NCBI GenBank assembly: GCA_038143435.1
Contig: JAYQLX010000006.1
Span: 147,344 to 211,343 of the forward strand
Reading direction: 5' to 3'
Length of the DNA stretch: 64,000 bases
Source of the DNA: UBA8337 sp038143435
GTDB lineage: Bacteria; Pseudomonadota; Alphaproteobacteria; RS24
A model generated the notes under the pieces. That model saw only the letters and a program-made list of their open reading frames with translations. It was not told the DNA's origin and ran no database searches. Of the stretch, positions 54,527 through 63,996 are shown piece after piece; the stretch's first letter is position 1, and each line of letters starts with the position of its first letter. Both the position numbers and the translations under genes were made by a program.

Positions 54527-55801
54527 ATGGAAATGAAAAAAGAATTGGCCGAGGCAATCGTCAATCCGGCCAGCTATAAGGATTTTGAAAAAATCCACGC
54601 CGTATTTACCGAATTGCGGCAAACGGCCCCCGTTGCACTGGCCAAGCCGAGAGGTTTTGAGCCGTTTTGGTTTATTTCAAAGTTTGAAGATGTGCAGGCT
54701 GTTGAGGCCGACAATGAAACATTTCATGCCGGCGATCGGCCAACCGTTCTGGTCGATGCCGAGACCAATCGCTTGACCATTGAGGAAATCGGTTCGCCGC
54801 ATCGCTTTTTGACTTTGGTGCAAATGGATGGCGAAAAGCACAAAGCCTATCGCGACCTGACCGCTTCATGGTTTGGTCCGCGCTCGCTGCGTAATTTGGA
54901 GCCGCGCATCAGAAAGCGCATGCAGCAAACGCTCGACGCCATCATGGCCACCGGCGATGAATGTGATTTCGCGCGCGATATTGCCCTGCTCTATCCGCTG
55001 CGCGTGATTATGGATGTGCTTGGCGTCGAAGATGAGGCGGAACAATTAATGCTGCGCTTCACACAGGAAGTTTTCGGCAGCAGCGATGCCGAAGCCAATG
55101 CTACAGGCCGCAGCTATGCGACGCCGGAAGAGCAGCAGCAAGCCATCTCCGAAATTTCAATGGAAGCCTTTGGCTATTTTTCCGCGCTGACCGAAAGCCG
55201 CCGCAAAGAGCCGAAAGATGATTTGGCCAGCCTGTTGTCCAATGGCACGATAAATGGCGAACCTTTGGGCGAGGTTGAAACATTCGGCTATTACGCCATC
55301 ACCGCCACAGCCGGTCATGACACCACATCCAATTCCACATCGGCGGGCATGATCGCCTTATGCGAACAACCCGAATTGTTAAAGCGTCTGCAAGGGGACC
55401 CATCGCTCATTCCTGGGTTTGTCGAAGAAAGCATTCGCTGGGAAAGCCCGGTCAAACATTTCATGCGCAGCGCCACGCGCGACACGCAAATTCGTGGCAT
55501 CGACATTAAGAAAGACGAGTGGATGATGTCAAATTTTGCTAGCGCCAGCCGCGATGAAGATGTTTACGAAAATCCGTTTGCATTTGATATTACCCGCAAA
55601 CCGAACCGCCATATGGCATTGGGCTATGGCCCGCATGTATGCCTCGGCCAGCATTTGGCACGTTTGGAAATGCGTATTTTCTGGGAAGAATTACTGCCGC
55701 GCCTGAAATCGGTTGAGATGACCGGCCCGGCCAAACGGGTCGGCGCAAGTTTTGTGTCGGGGCCCTTCTCCGTGCCGATTAAATTTGAACTGAACGGCTA
55801 A
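54527..55801 (+). CDS. Cytochrome P450
   Basis: 424 residues. I-helix AGHDTTS near 263, ExxR in EESIRW and the heme loop LGYGPHVCLGQ with Cys372. A standard soluble bacterial P450, distinct from the one at 30.3 kb (AGHDTT rather than GGNDTT), with no adjacent redox partner gene. GGGAGGG precedes the ATG. It is followed after 23 bases by an SDR, which may oxidise the alcohol it makes (inference). Confidence 0.9.
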   Translation: MEMKKELAEAIVNPASYKDFEKIHAVFTELRQTAPVALAKPRGFEPFWFISKFEDVQAVEADNETFHAGDRPTVLVDAETNRLTIEEIGSPHRFLTLVQMDGEKHKAYRDLTASWFGPRSLRNLEPRIRKRMQQTLDAIMATGDECDFARDIALLYPLRVIMDVLGVEDEAEQLMLRFTQEVFGSSDAEANATGRSYATPEEQQQAISEISMEAFGYFSALTESRRKEPKDDLASLLSNGTINGEPLGEVETFGYYAITATAGHDTTSNSTSAGMIALCEQPELLKRLQGDPSLIPGFVEESIRWESPVKHFMRSATRDTQIRGIDIKKDEWMMSNFASASRDEDVYENPFAFDITRKPNRHMALGYGPHVCLGQHLARLEMRIFWEELLPRLKSVEMTGPAKRVGASFVSGPFSVPIKFELNG

Positions 55802-55824
55802 AACAAAACATAAAGGACGAAAGC

Positions 55825-56619
55825 ATGAGTGATATTTTGGATATGGGCGGACGCGTCAGCTTGGTCACCGGTGCGGGACAAGGTGTCGGCGCACAAATTG
55901 CCAAACATTTGGCAAGTGCAAGCAATTCGGGAGGCGTCGCGGTGAATGATTATTTTATCGAACGCGCCGAAGCCGTGGCCGATGAGATTAACAGTGCCGG
56001 TGGCAAAGCCATTGCCGTGCAAGCCGATGTCAGCGACCGCGCCAGCGTGGAGGCGATGGTGGCCAAAACCGAAGAGGCACTGGGCACGGTCGGCGTATTG
56101 GTCAACAATGCCGGCAATGCCGGTGCCGAGCCCATTCCCGATCAAAGAAAGCCGTTTTGGGAAACCGATAAGGAAATTTGGGACCGCACAATCGGAGTTA
56201 ATTTTTACGGCGTGATTAATTGTGTCGGCGCCGTGTTACCCGGCATGATGAAACGTCAAGCGCCGGGCCGCATTATCAGCATTATTTCCGATGCCAGCCG
56301 CTACGGTGATTTGGGCATGGAAATTTATAGCGGTGCGAAAGCCGGCGCTGCCGGTTTCATGCGCTCCGTGGCGCGCACAATGGGGCGGCATCAAATCACC
56401 GCCAATAATATCGTTATCTCGCTGACCAACACACCTGCCACGCAAGCTTGGCTGGAAGACCCGGAGCGCATGAAAGGCACCATGTCGAAATATATTGTCC
56501 GCCGCCCCGGCGAGCCGACCGATATTGCCAATATGGCGCTTTATCTGGCTTCCGATGCCAGCGAATGGATTTCAGGTCAAACCTATCCGGTCAATGGCGG
56601 CTTCACCCTCGCCCTTTAG
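55825..56619 (+). CDS. SDR family oxidoreductase
   Basis: 264 residues. TGAGQGVG loop near residue 16, NNAG, Ser in IISDAS and YSGAK with Tyr and Lys, and a C-terminal ISGQTYPVNGG. The loop VNDYFIERAEAVADEI after strand 2 favours NAD-type binding. It follows the P450 and precedes a cut-off thioesterase. Confidence 0.9.
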   Translation: MSDILDMGGRVSLVTGAGQGVGAQIAKHLASASNSGGVAVNDYFIERAEAVADEINSAGGKAIAVQADVSDRASVEAMVAKTEEALGTVGVLVNNAGNAGAEPIPDQRKPFWETDKEIWDRTIGVNFYGVINCVGAVLPGMMKRQAPGRIISIISDASRYGDLGMEIYSGAKAGAAGFMRSVARTMGRHQITANNIVISLTNTPATQAWLEDPERMKGTMSKYIVRRPGEPTDIANMALYLASDASEWISGQTYPVNGGFTLAL

Positions 56620-56624
56620 GATTA

Positions 56625-56843
56625 ATGATGAGCGACAAACCCTTTTGGCACGCCGAAAGCCTCAGTGACGGAAAATTTTATACGCCGCCCGCTTCGGCCT
56701 GCGTCGGGCCGGTAGATTATCAATTCTTTATGGGCGGCGTGGCGATGGCGACCCATGTTGAAGCGCTGGAACGCCATTTCGACACGCCGCTTTTGGAATT
56801 GCGCAATCGCTTTGAGTTAAACACTATAGCTATGGCGGTGTAA
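56625..56843 (+). pseudogene. Truncated acyl-CoA thioesterase-like gene
   Basis: 72 codons. The first ~55 residues (FWHAESLSDGKFYTPPASACVGPVDYQFFMGGVAMATHVEALERHF) look like the start of a hot-dog acyl-CoA thioesterase of TesB/4HBT_3 type, normally about 260-280 residues. The similarity is then lost in LRNRFELNTIAMAV and a stop. The rest of the gene is absent: the next gene, on the other strand, ends 18 bases later. A deletion or rearrangement at about 56800 is likely. Confidence 0.55.
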
Positions 56844-56855
56844 CGCCGCAGCTAT
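56826..56855. terminator. Hairpin between convergent genes
   Basis: ATAGCTATGGCG, loop GTGTAA, CGCCGCAGCTAT: ten of twelve positions pair. It sits between the truncated thioesterase and the binding-protein gene, which converge. There is no clean T run on either side, so it may act as a weak two-way terminator. Confidence 0.4.
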
Positions 56856-56861
56856 CGCGAT

Positions 56862-58041
56862 TTACATTTTGTGAATATCGTCTGCGACCGGCACGAACCT
56901 GCCGCCTTTCACCACATCCAACAACACGCCTTCCGTGCCGACATGGCTGGTCGATGAATAGCTGTGCAGCGGAGTGCCAATGCCGTCATCAAAATCTTTG
57001 ATGTTTTCCATCGCGGCGATAAAGCTATCGACAGTCAGGTCACGCCCGGCATCTTCCAGTGCTTTCAAAAGCAGCTTGGTTTGCATATGCGCATAAATCA
57101 TCGCGCCACCCGGGTCTTGCCCATAGCGCTTGTTGAAACGTTCAATCAAGTCCAATTGTGTCGGTGTCGGATTGCTATCGCGATAGATGGCGCGCGAAGA
57201 GGTCGCCACATAAAAACCTTCGGTCGCATTATTTTTGGCGGCCGCAACAATGCGATCACTTGATGCGACATTGGCAACAATATCAGCCGTGATGCCAATC
57301 TTGCGCGCGGTTGAATAGCCGCGAATGGCATCGCCGATAATCGTGCCAAAGACAATCAAATCGCAATTGGCATTTTTCAGCTTGGTCATTGGAACCGACA
57401 AATTCGGTTTCGGTCGACTTGTGCTTGGTCGCAGCGACCAGTTCAAGGCCGGAGGCGGCGACCTCGGCATCAACTGCATCAATAATTTCTTGCCCGTAAT
57501 CCGTATCCTGCGCAAAGGTGCAAATGCGCTTGTGACCCTTAACCTTATTGAAATAACGAATGCTCGAGCGGGTTTGCGCGCGATAGGTCGACAGCGACTG
57601 GAACTTTAGCCTGTGAAAAGGCAAGCCCATTGAGACAGCGCCGGTGAGCGGGAAAAGATTGGGTACGTTTTTGGCGAATTGCCGCTTGAACACCGCATTA
57701 TTATGGCCCGTTCCCAATGCCAAATGCATGGCAAAAATCTTGTCACGATTGAGCAGCTTGTTGACCGCCTTCACGGCCAGCGGCACTTGATATTGTGTGT
57801 CTTCGACAATGTAACGGATTTTTCGACCATGAATGCCACCTTTGGCGTTCACTTCCTCAAACATCATGCGCGCCAGCTTGGTGGAATCGACGCCCCAAAT
57901 GGCAGCCGGGCCGCTCAGCGCCGTATGCGCGCCGATGACAATCTCGTCATCGCTAACCCCCTGCTGCGCCTGCGCCGGTGACAAAGCCACCCCGACAATA
58001 GCTGCAGCAGCAATCATGTTTTTCAAAAAACCGAGCTTCAT
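56862..58041 (-). CDS. Liv-type ABC transporter periplasmic binding protein (frameshifted)
   Basis: About 392 residues after repair. Signal peptide (cleavage after SPAQA), then a type I periplasmic-binding fold: EIVIGAHTALSGPAAIWG, RKIRYIVEDTQYQVPLAVKAVNKL and ICTFAQDTDYGQEIIDAVDAE. The break at 57389-57390 (one base too many) joins TEFVGS to MTKLKNANCDLIVFGTI; pieces are 57283-58041 and a frame through 56862. It delivers a ligand to LivHM. The family binds branched-chain amino acids but also aromatic acids, amides and urea; the ligand here is not known. Confidence 0.87.
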
Positions 58042-58085
58042 TTTTGTCTCCTAATACATCTTCACGCCCATTGTTAAGCCCAAGC

Positions 58086-59915
58086 CTAATACATGGCGTC
58101 AATCAATTCCTTATAGGTTTCGGCCACTTTCGACCGTTTCAATTTCATTGTCGCCGTCAATTCTTCATCATCGGCGGTCAATTCCTTATCAATTATGGAG
58201 AACTTCTTGACAGTTTAAACCCGCGCGAAGTTCTGATTGACCTTTTCGACCTCTTCATTAATCAGGCCGACAACCTCTTCACGCGCGCACAGGCTGGCAT
58301 AATCGGTAAACGGAACGTTCAAATCCTGCGCATATTGCAACACGTTTTCATGGTCAATCATCACCAAACAGGTCAAATATTTACGCTTGTCGCCGATAAT
58401 CACCGCGTCAGAAATATATGGCGAGAACTTCAACTGGTTCTCAATCTCGCTCGGCGTGATGTTTTTACCGCCGGCGGTGATGATAATGTCTTTCTTGCGG
58501 TCCGTGATTTTGTAATAGCCCTCATTATCGACCGAACCGACATCGCCCGAATGCAGCCAGCCATCAATCACCGTCTCTGCCGTTTTCTCCGGCTGGTTGA
58601 GATAACCTTTGAAAATATGCGGGCCGCGATAGAGAATTTCACCGTCTTCGGCAATTTTCATTTCGACATGCGGCACGGCCTGGCCGATAGAGCCGAGGCG
58701 GTTGGCGCCGTCGCGATTGGATGAGGTAATGCCGGAACATTCGGTCTGGCCGTAAAGTTCATACAAATCGAGGCCGATGGCGCGATACCAGCGAATAAGA
58801 TCGGGCGATACCGGCGCGGCACCGGTAAACATAATGCGCGCGCGGTCCAAGCCGAGCATGACTTTCAAATTGTGAAACACCAGTTTTTCGGCCAGAAAGC
58901 GTTGCGCGCGCAGCAGGCCGGACGGGCCGTTTTCTTCGCGCGCCTCTTCATAACGCTCCCCGACGCGCAACGCCCAATCATAGGCAAAGCGGCCAAGCCA
59001 AATCGCCTCTTTGATTTTGATGACCACGCCGGAATACATTTTTTCCCACATGCGCGGCACGCCGAAAAACACCGTCGGTGATACTTCCATCGTGTTTTCG
59101 AAACTCGTGTCGGGCGCTTCAACAAAATTCACCACCCAGCGATAATGCAATGCGAGGAAGACAGAGAATGTGCGCTCGGCAATATGGCAGAGCGGCAAGA
59201 TGGACATAATCTCTTCATCATAACAATCGCCAATCCAAACCCCGGCATTTTTGGTTTGGAACAGCACATTGGCATGCGAAATCATCGCCCCCTTCGGCGC
59301 GCCTGTTGTGCCTGAAGTATAAACCAGCAAGGCCGTATCATCGGGCTGCACCGCATCAATGCGCTTGTCCCATTCGGCGGCAAATTCATCGAGATGCGCG
59401 CGGCCCAGCTCATAAACATCATCCATGAACATGACTTTGTCGTCTTGAAAGGTTTTCAGCCCTTCATCTTCAAGCACGATAACCTTTTCGATTTTCGGCA
59501 GCGCAGCCCGCACTTCGAGATATTTATCCAATTGCTCTTCATCTTCGACGACCAAAAAGCGCGTCGCACTATCGACACAAATATGCTTGACCTGCACCGG
59601 CGCGTCTGTCGTGTAAACGCCATTGGTGATGCCGCCACTGCACATAATCGCCATATCGAAGAACAGCCATTCTTTGCGGTTTTCAGCAATGATGGACACC
59701 ACATCGCCCCGCTGCAGCCCCATCTGCATCAACGCAGCGCCGATTTCACGCGCGCGCTGATAATAATCGTCCCAGCTAAAGCGGTTCCAAATACCGAATT
59801 CCTTTTCGCGCATCGCCAAGCGGTCGCCCAATTCAGTGCACCGTTTGCGGAAAAGCTGCGGCAGGTTTTCGCAACCTTCGACAATGGTTAAGGGCTCAGA
59901 ACTGATATCACTCAT
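58086..59915 (-). CDS. Long-chain acyl-CoA synthetase (AMP-forming) with in-frame TAA near the C-terminus
   Basis: An open frame of 566 residues ends at TAA 58215-58217, but the same frame continues with 42 residues (TVKKFSIIDKEL... ending ELIDAMY) that match the usual C-terminus of these enzymes; Glu is expected at the stop. The adenylation domain has YTSGTTGAPKGAMISH, YGQTECSG, HSGDVGSVDNEGYYKITDRKKDIIITAGGKNITPSEIE. The A10 lysine segment (TATMKLKR) lies past the stop, so the short form may lack full activity. It sits inside the Liv operon, 16 bases after livF. Confidence 0.88.
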
Positions 59916-59931
59916 AGGCTATACCTTCCGC

Positions 59932-60705
59932 CTAGCGCCACGTTTTGCGTTGTTTCCAACGCCGTTTGCCGCGCGCGCTTTCCTCTTTTTTACCAAGATA
60001 AAATTCCTGAATGTCTCGGCTGTCAAGCAGACGCCGGCGATCGCCTTCCATCACCACCCGCCCGACTTCCAGCACATAGCCGAAATCGGCCAATTGCAGC
60101 GCCATATGGGCGTTTTGCTCGACCAGCAAAATGGTCATTTTCTGCTCTTCATTAAGGCGTTTGATAATTTCAAAAATCTCGCCGACCAGCTTCGGTGACA
60201 GGCCGAGCGACGGCTCATCGAGCAACATCATGCGCGGACGCATCATCAAAGCGCGACCAATGGCCAACATTTGTTGCTGGCCGCCAGACAAATAAGCCGC
60301 CTCATTTTTGGCACGCTCGCGCAAAATCGGGAAATAATTGAAAACCGTCTCAAGGTCATCGGCAATGCCATCGCTGTCGCGGCGACCGAAAGCACCCATT
60401 TCCAAATTTTCCTGCACTGACAGAAACGGAAACACTTCGCGCCCTTCCGGCACATGACCGATGCCCTTATTGGCCACGCGATCGGGTTCCATACCGGCAA
60501 TATCTTCGCCATAAAAACTGATGCTGCCTTTTTGAGGCTCCATCGCACCGGAAATGGTTTTCAAAACCGTCGTCTTCCCGGCCCCGTTAGAGCCTAATAC
60601 GGCAACGATTTTGCCCTCTTCCACATCAAGACTGACGCCGCGAATGGCCATAACCGGCCCATAAAACGTCTCAAGATTGCGGACTTGTAAAACCTGATTG
60701 CTCAT
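59932..60705 (-). CDS. livF: Branched-chain amino acid-type ABC transporter ATPase LivF
   Basis: 257 residues. Walker A GSNGAGKTT near 38, Q-loop segment HVPEGREVFPFLSV, signature LSGGQQQ and Walker B MMLLDEPSLGLSP are intact; LVEQNAHMALQLADFGYVLEVGRV is typical of LivF. The basic tail RGKRRWKQRKTWR is unusual. It overlaps livG by four bases. Confidence 0.95.
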   Translation of the reverse strand: MSNQVLQVRNLETFYGPVMAIRGVSLDVEEGKIVAVLGSNGAGKTTVLKTISGAMEPQKGSISFYGEDIAGMEPDRVANKGIGHVPEGREVFPFLSVQENLEMGAFGRRDSDGIADDLETVFNYFPILRERAKNEAAYLSGGQQQMLAIGRALMMRPRMMLLDEPSLGLSPKLVGEIFEIIKRLNEEQKMTILLVEQNAHMALQLADFGYVLEVGRVVMEGDRRRLLDSRDIQEFYLGKKEESARGKRRWKQRKTWR

Positions 60706-61466
60706 GCCGCACCTCCCAAATAGGCGGCCACCACATCGGGATGGTTTTGCACTTCTTGCGCGCTGCCCTCGGCAATCACTTGGCCATTATTGAGCGCCAA
60801 TACGCGGTCAGACACTTCATTAACAAGGCTCATATCATGCTCAATCATCAATACCGAAATACCCAAATCATTTTTAATGTCATCAATCCAAAAACCCATA
60901 TCTTCGGTTTCTTCGGGATTGAGGCCCGAGGCCGGTTCGTCGAGCAGCAGCAATTTCGGCTCAACGCACAAAGCCCGCCCCAGTTCGATTTTCTTGCGCA
61001 CGCCATAAGGCAAATTGGCGATACGCTCATCGCGATAATGCGCCAATTCAAGGAAATCAATGACATCTTCGACTTGCGCACGATGCGCCAGTTCGGCGCG
61101 CCGCACACCCGGATCGAAAATCAACTGGCGCAACACCGGCACGCGATTGTGTATTTCGCGACCAATCAGTAGGTTTTGCAGCACCGTCGAATGTTCAAAC
61201 AATTCGATATTTTGAAAGGTGCGGGCAATACCGATGCGGGCAATCTCGTCGGCCCGAGCTGAGGTAATGTCTTCACCCTTAAAGCGAATATGACCGGTAT
61301 CGGGCGCATAAAAGGAGGAAATCATGTTGAAGACGGTGGATTTGCCGGCACCGTTTGGCCCGACAATGGTGAACACCTCGCCCTCATTCATCGTGAAGCT
61401 GACATCATCGACCGCTTTCACGCCGCCAAAGCTCAGGCTCAGATTTTCAATTTCAAAGAAACTCAT
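60702..61466 (-). CDS. livG: Branched-chain amino acid-type ABC transporter ATPase LivG
   Basis: 254 residues. Walker A GPNGAGKST near 36, GIARTFQNIELFEHSTVLQNL (Q-loop), NLPYGVRKKIELGRAL as the degenerate signature usual for LivG, Walker B LLLLDEPASGLNP and switch His in MIEHDMSLV. It overlaps both livF and livM by four bases. Confidence 0.95.
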   Translation of the reverse strand: MSFFEIENLSLSFGGVKAVDDVSFTMNEGEVFTIVGPNGAGKSTVFNMISSFYAPDTGHIRFKGEDITSARADEIARIGIARTFQNIELFEHSTVLQNLLIGREIHNRVPVLRQLIFDPGVRRAELAHRAQVEDVIDFLELAHYRDERIANLPYGVRKKIELGRALCVEPKLLLLDEPASGLNPEETEDMGFWIDDIKNDLGISVLMIEHDMSLVNEVSDRVLALNNGQVIAEGSAQEVQNHPDVVAAYLGGAA

Positions 61467-62539
61467 CGCATGCGCTCCGTCTTCAGATAGCTGCGCTGAC
61501 GCTTAAACGTATTGCGGCGATAGAAAGGGAAGTTTTCGAGGAAAGTGCGGAATTTGACCCAACGGCCATACACGCCTTCCGGCTCAAAAATAATGAACAA
61601 TACGAGAATAAGCCCGAACAGCCCCGGTTCCAGCCCCGGCTGATTGCCGATGGCGGGCGGCAAAACATCTTTCAAAATTGAAATCGACGCCTCAAGAAAA
61701 CCGATAAGAATGGCACCGTAAACAGCGCCATGCACCGTGCCCAGACCACCGACCACAACCATCAGCAAAAGCTGAATGGACAGAATAATGCCGAAAGTTT
61801 CGGGCGACAGAAACTGAATGAAATGGGCAAACAACCCGCCCGCCAAACCGGTCAGGGCAGCGGAAATCAGAAATGCCAATACTTTGGTGCGCGCCACGCG
61901 AATGCCGAGACTTTCGGCAGAAATTTCGCTATCGCGCACGGCCAGCATGGAACGACCGAGCGGCGAGCGCAAAATATTCAAGACCAGCGCAATCGACATG
62001 ATGAGCAGCACCAGAACGATATAATAATATTCCCAAGCCTCGAAAATTTCATAGCCGAACAAAATCGGTGCATCGACCAACATGCCGCGATTGCCGCCGG
62101 TCACGCTTTCCCAGTGAATAATCAAATCTTCCACCACAATGGCGAAAGCCAGCGAGGCGATGGTAAGATAAAGGCCGGTCATGCGGCTGGCCGGAATGGC
62201 AATCATCAGCCCGACAACGCCGGAAGTCAGCGCCGCTATCGGCAGCGAGAAAATAAACGGCACTCCCTGCGACAGCAAGAACGCATGGGTATAGGCACCA
62301 ATGGCCATAAAGGCGGCATGACCCAGTGATACTTGGCCGGTAAAGCCCGTCACCACCATCAGACCGAGACCGGCAAGCGCATAAATCAGCACCCGCGTCA
62401 TTTCATTTATCCAATAAGTGTCGAGCACGAATGGCGCGGTGAAGACAGCGGCCAGCAGCAACGCATACCAGAAAATATAGCCGCCATGTTTGGCGAATTT
62501 AATGTCTTGATTGTAATCGGTTTTGAAAAGAACGCGCAT
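61463..62539 (-). CDS. livM: Branched-chain amino acid-type ABC permease LivM
   Basis: 358 residues with about ten membrane helices. GLGLMVVTGFTGQVSLGHAAFMAIGAYTHAFLL and RDSEISAESLGIRVARTKVLAFLISAALTGLAGGL (the EAA-like coupling loop) are LivM signatures. It ends with a basic cytosolic tail. It lies three bases after livH and overlaps livG. Confidence 0.94.
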   Translation of the reverse strand: MRVLFKTDYNQDIKFAKHGGYIFWYALLLAAVFTAPFVLDTYWINEMTRVLIYALAGLGLMVVTGFTGQVSLGHAAFMAIGAYTHAFLLSQGVPFIFSLPIAALTSGVVGLMIAIPASRMTGLYLTIASLAFAIVVEDLIIHWESVTGGNRGMLVDAPILFGYEIFEAWEYYYIVLVLLIMSIALVLNILRSPLGRSMLAVRDSEISAESLGIRVARTKVLAFLISAALTGLAGGLFAHFIQFLSPETFGIILSIQLLLMVVVGGLGTVHGAVYGAILIGFLEASISILKDVLPPAIGNQPGLEPGLFGLILVLFIIFEPEGVYGRWVKFRTFLENFPFYRRNTFKRQRSYLKTERMR

Positions 62540-62542
62540 TGC

Positions 62543-63409
62543 CTAAACCTTCTTCTGATAAATCGTGGCAAACAGCCCTTCAGGCCGCAGCATCAAAACC
62601 GCAAACATAATCAGATAACCGATAATGTTTTTCACTTCAGGCAAATAGGCCGCAGCAAAAGGCTCGGCAATGCCGATAATCAATCCGCCGATAAGCGCGC
62701 CGGGCAGTGAGCCGAAGCCACCAATCACGGCAGCGGCAAAGGCTTTAATGCCAAGAAAACCGTTGAGCGGGTCAATCAATGTAATCGGCGCCAGCAAAAC
62801 ACCGGCGACACAGCTAATGGCGGCAGCAAGCCCCCAAACACCTGAATAAACAAGTTTGACCGGAATACCGACATAGAATGCGGCCAGTTGGTTTTGCGAG
62901 GCTGCCTGCATGGCGATGCCCCAACGACTGTAGCGCAAAAACAAAAAGATGAGCGTAACCAAAACAACCGTGCCACCCATAATGGCCATGCGGTCATGCC
63001 CGATAACCGCACCGCCGAAATTTGATGTGCCAACAAATGGCGTATCCAGACTGAGCGGCGCTTGTCCCCAAATCATGCCGGCGGCGGCGCGGAAAATAAA
63101 GCCGAGGCTGAGGGTGAGGATAACAATAGAAAATTGCGGCTGGCCGATAATGCGGCGCACCACCACGGCATCAACCAGAAAACCGAAAAGAGCCATTAAC
63201 ACCATCGCAAGCAATAGGCCGAGCCAAAAATTGAAACCCCATGTCACTGTTAAGGTGAAGGCGACAAATGCGCCGAGCATCATAATATCGCCCTGCGCAA
63301 AATTGACCATTTCCGTGGCCTTATAAATCATCACAAAGCCCATCGCGATGAGGCCATAGACACAGCCTTGCGACAAACCAATGATGAGCAGTTGAAGAAA
63401 CTCTGCCAT
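62543..63409 (-). CDS. livH: Branched-chain amino acid-type ABC permease LivH
   Basis: 288 residues, eight or so membrane helices. GLSQGCVYGLIAMGFVMIYKATEMVNFAQGDIMMLGAFVAF at the N-terminus is the LivH hallmark, and the coupling helix (GIAMQAASQNQLAAFYVGIPV) is present. First gene of livH-livM-livG-livF-ligase-binding protein. GGGAG lies before the ATG. The upstream 150 bases hold a repeated GAAATCGG element. Confidence 0.94.
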   Translation of the reverse strand: MAEFLQLLIIGLSQGCVYGLIAMGFVMIYKATEMVNFAQGDIMMLGAFVAFTLTVTWGFNFWLGLLLAMVLMALFGFLVDAVVVRRIIGQPQFSIVILTLSLGFIFRAAAGMIWGQAPLSLDTPFVGTSNFGGAVIGHDRMAIMGGTVVLVTLIFLFLRYSRWGIAMQAASQNQLAAFYVGIPVKLVYSGVWGLAAAISCVAGVLLAPITLIDPLNGFLGIKAFAAAVIGGFGSLPGALIGGLIIGIAEPFAAAYLPEVKNIIGYLIMFAVLMLRPEGLFATIYQKKV

Positions 63410-63436
63410 AAAACTCCCATATCCCCCCGACGAACG

Positions 63437-63462
63437 CCGATTTCTAACTTAGTCGAAATCGG
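63437..63462. promoter_or_regulatory. Inverted repeat CCGATTTC-N10-GAAATCGG upstream of livH
   Basis: Perfect eight-base arms with a ten-base spacer, 28 bases before the livH start on its 5' side. Further half-sites GAAATCGG at 63505-63512 and GAAATCG at 63529-63535 lie behind it. This looks like a regulator-binding region for the Liv operon, possibly for the regulator gene at 63559-63996. Confidence 0.5.
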
Positions 63463-63558
63463 ATTCGGACTCTGACGACGCGAATGCGCTCCAAACAATA
63501 GCAGGAAATCGGCAGAAATTTGAAGAGTGAAATCGTCGCCAATTTTAATCGGCTAATT

Positions 63559-63996
63559 TCAGTGCATCAGAGCGGTGGCTTCAATTTTTTCACCCAAGTT
63601 CGGCTTGAGCCAAGCAAGAAAGTCGCTATAGGGCGTGAAACTGCCATCAACTTGATTTACCCCTGCACACACCTGTTCAACAGCTTCATTTGCTACCGAC
63701 TTAAGTGCAGCCCGTCCGCGAACATATGTCATATTGCCCATCCGCGTTTTTTCAAAATATCCGGCATCTTCCATGATATTGACGAATTGTCGCAAGCTTT
63801 CATGATCAATGGGGAAGTTTTGTTTTAAGCGTTTTAGTTCAAGTGGACCAAATTGCATTTTGTCGAGTACAAAAAATACAATGCCGCGCTTCACCGGCGA
63901 TTTGAACATAAATCCATGCGCGTTATTTACGCGCGAGAAAATATCGAAAGCCTGCGTAACGGTATAGACCTCGCGGATAGACGGTTGAAATGGCAT
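63559..63996 (-). CDS. Winged-helix (MarR-like) transcriptional regulator, possibly cut by the window edge
   Basis: 145 residues from an ATG at 63996, four bases from the window end; a start further upstream is possible. FGPLELKRLKQNFPIDHESLRQFVNIMEDAGYFEKTRMGNMTYVRGRAAL reads as helix-turn-helix plus wing. The surrounding helices would dimerise as in MarR proteins, but the match is weak. It lies upstream of livH on the same strand, so it may control that operon (inference). Confidence 0.5.
   Translation of the reverse strand: MPFQPSIREVYTVTQAFDIFSRVNNAHGFMFKSPVKRGIVFFVLDKMQFGPLELKRLKQNFPIDHESLRQFVNIMEDAGYFEKTRMGNMTYVRGRAALKSVANEAVEQVCAGVNQVDGSFTPYSDFLAWLKPNLGEKIEATALMH

Noticed and set aside
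58212..58219. GTTTAAAC (PmeI site) at the ligase stop as a sign of vector or cloning sequence
   Set aside because: The flanking bases on both sides are continuous coding sequence of the same gene, so no vector junction is present.
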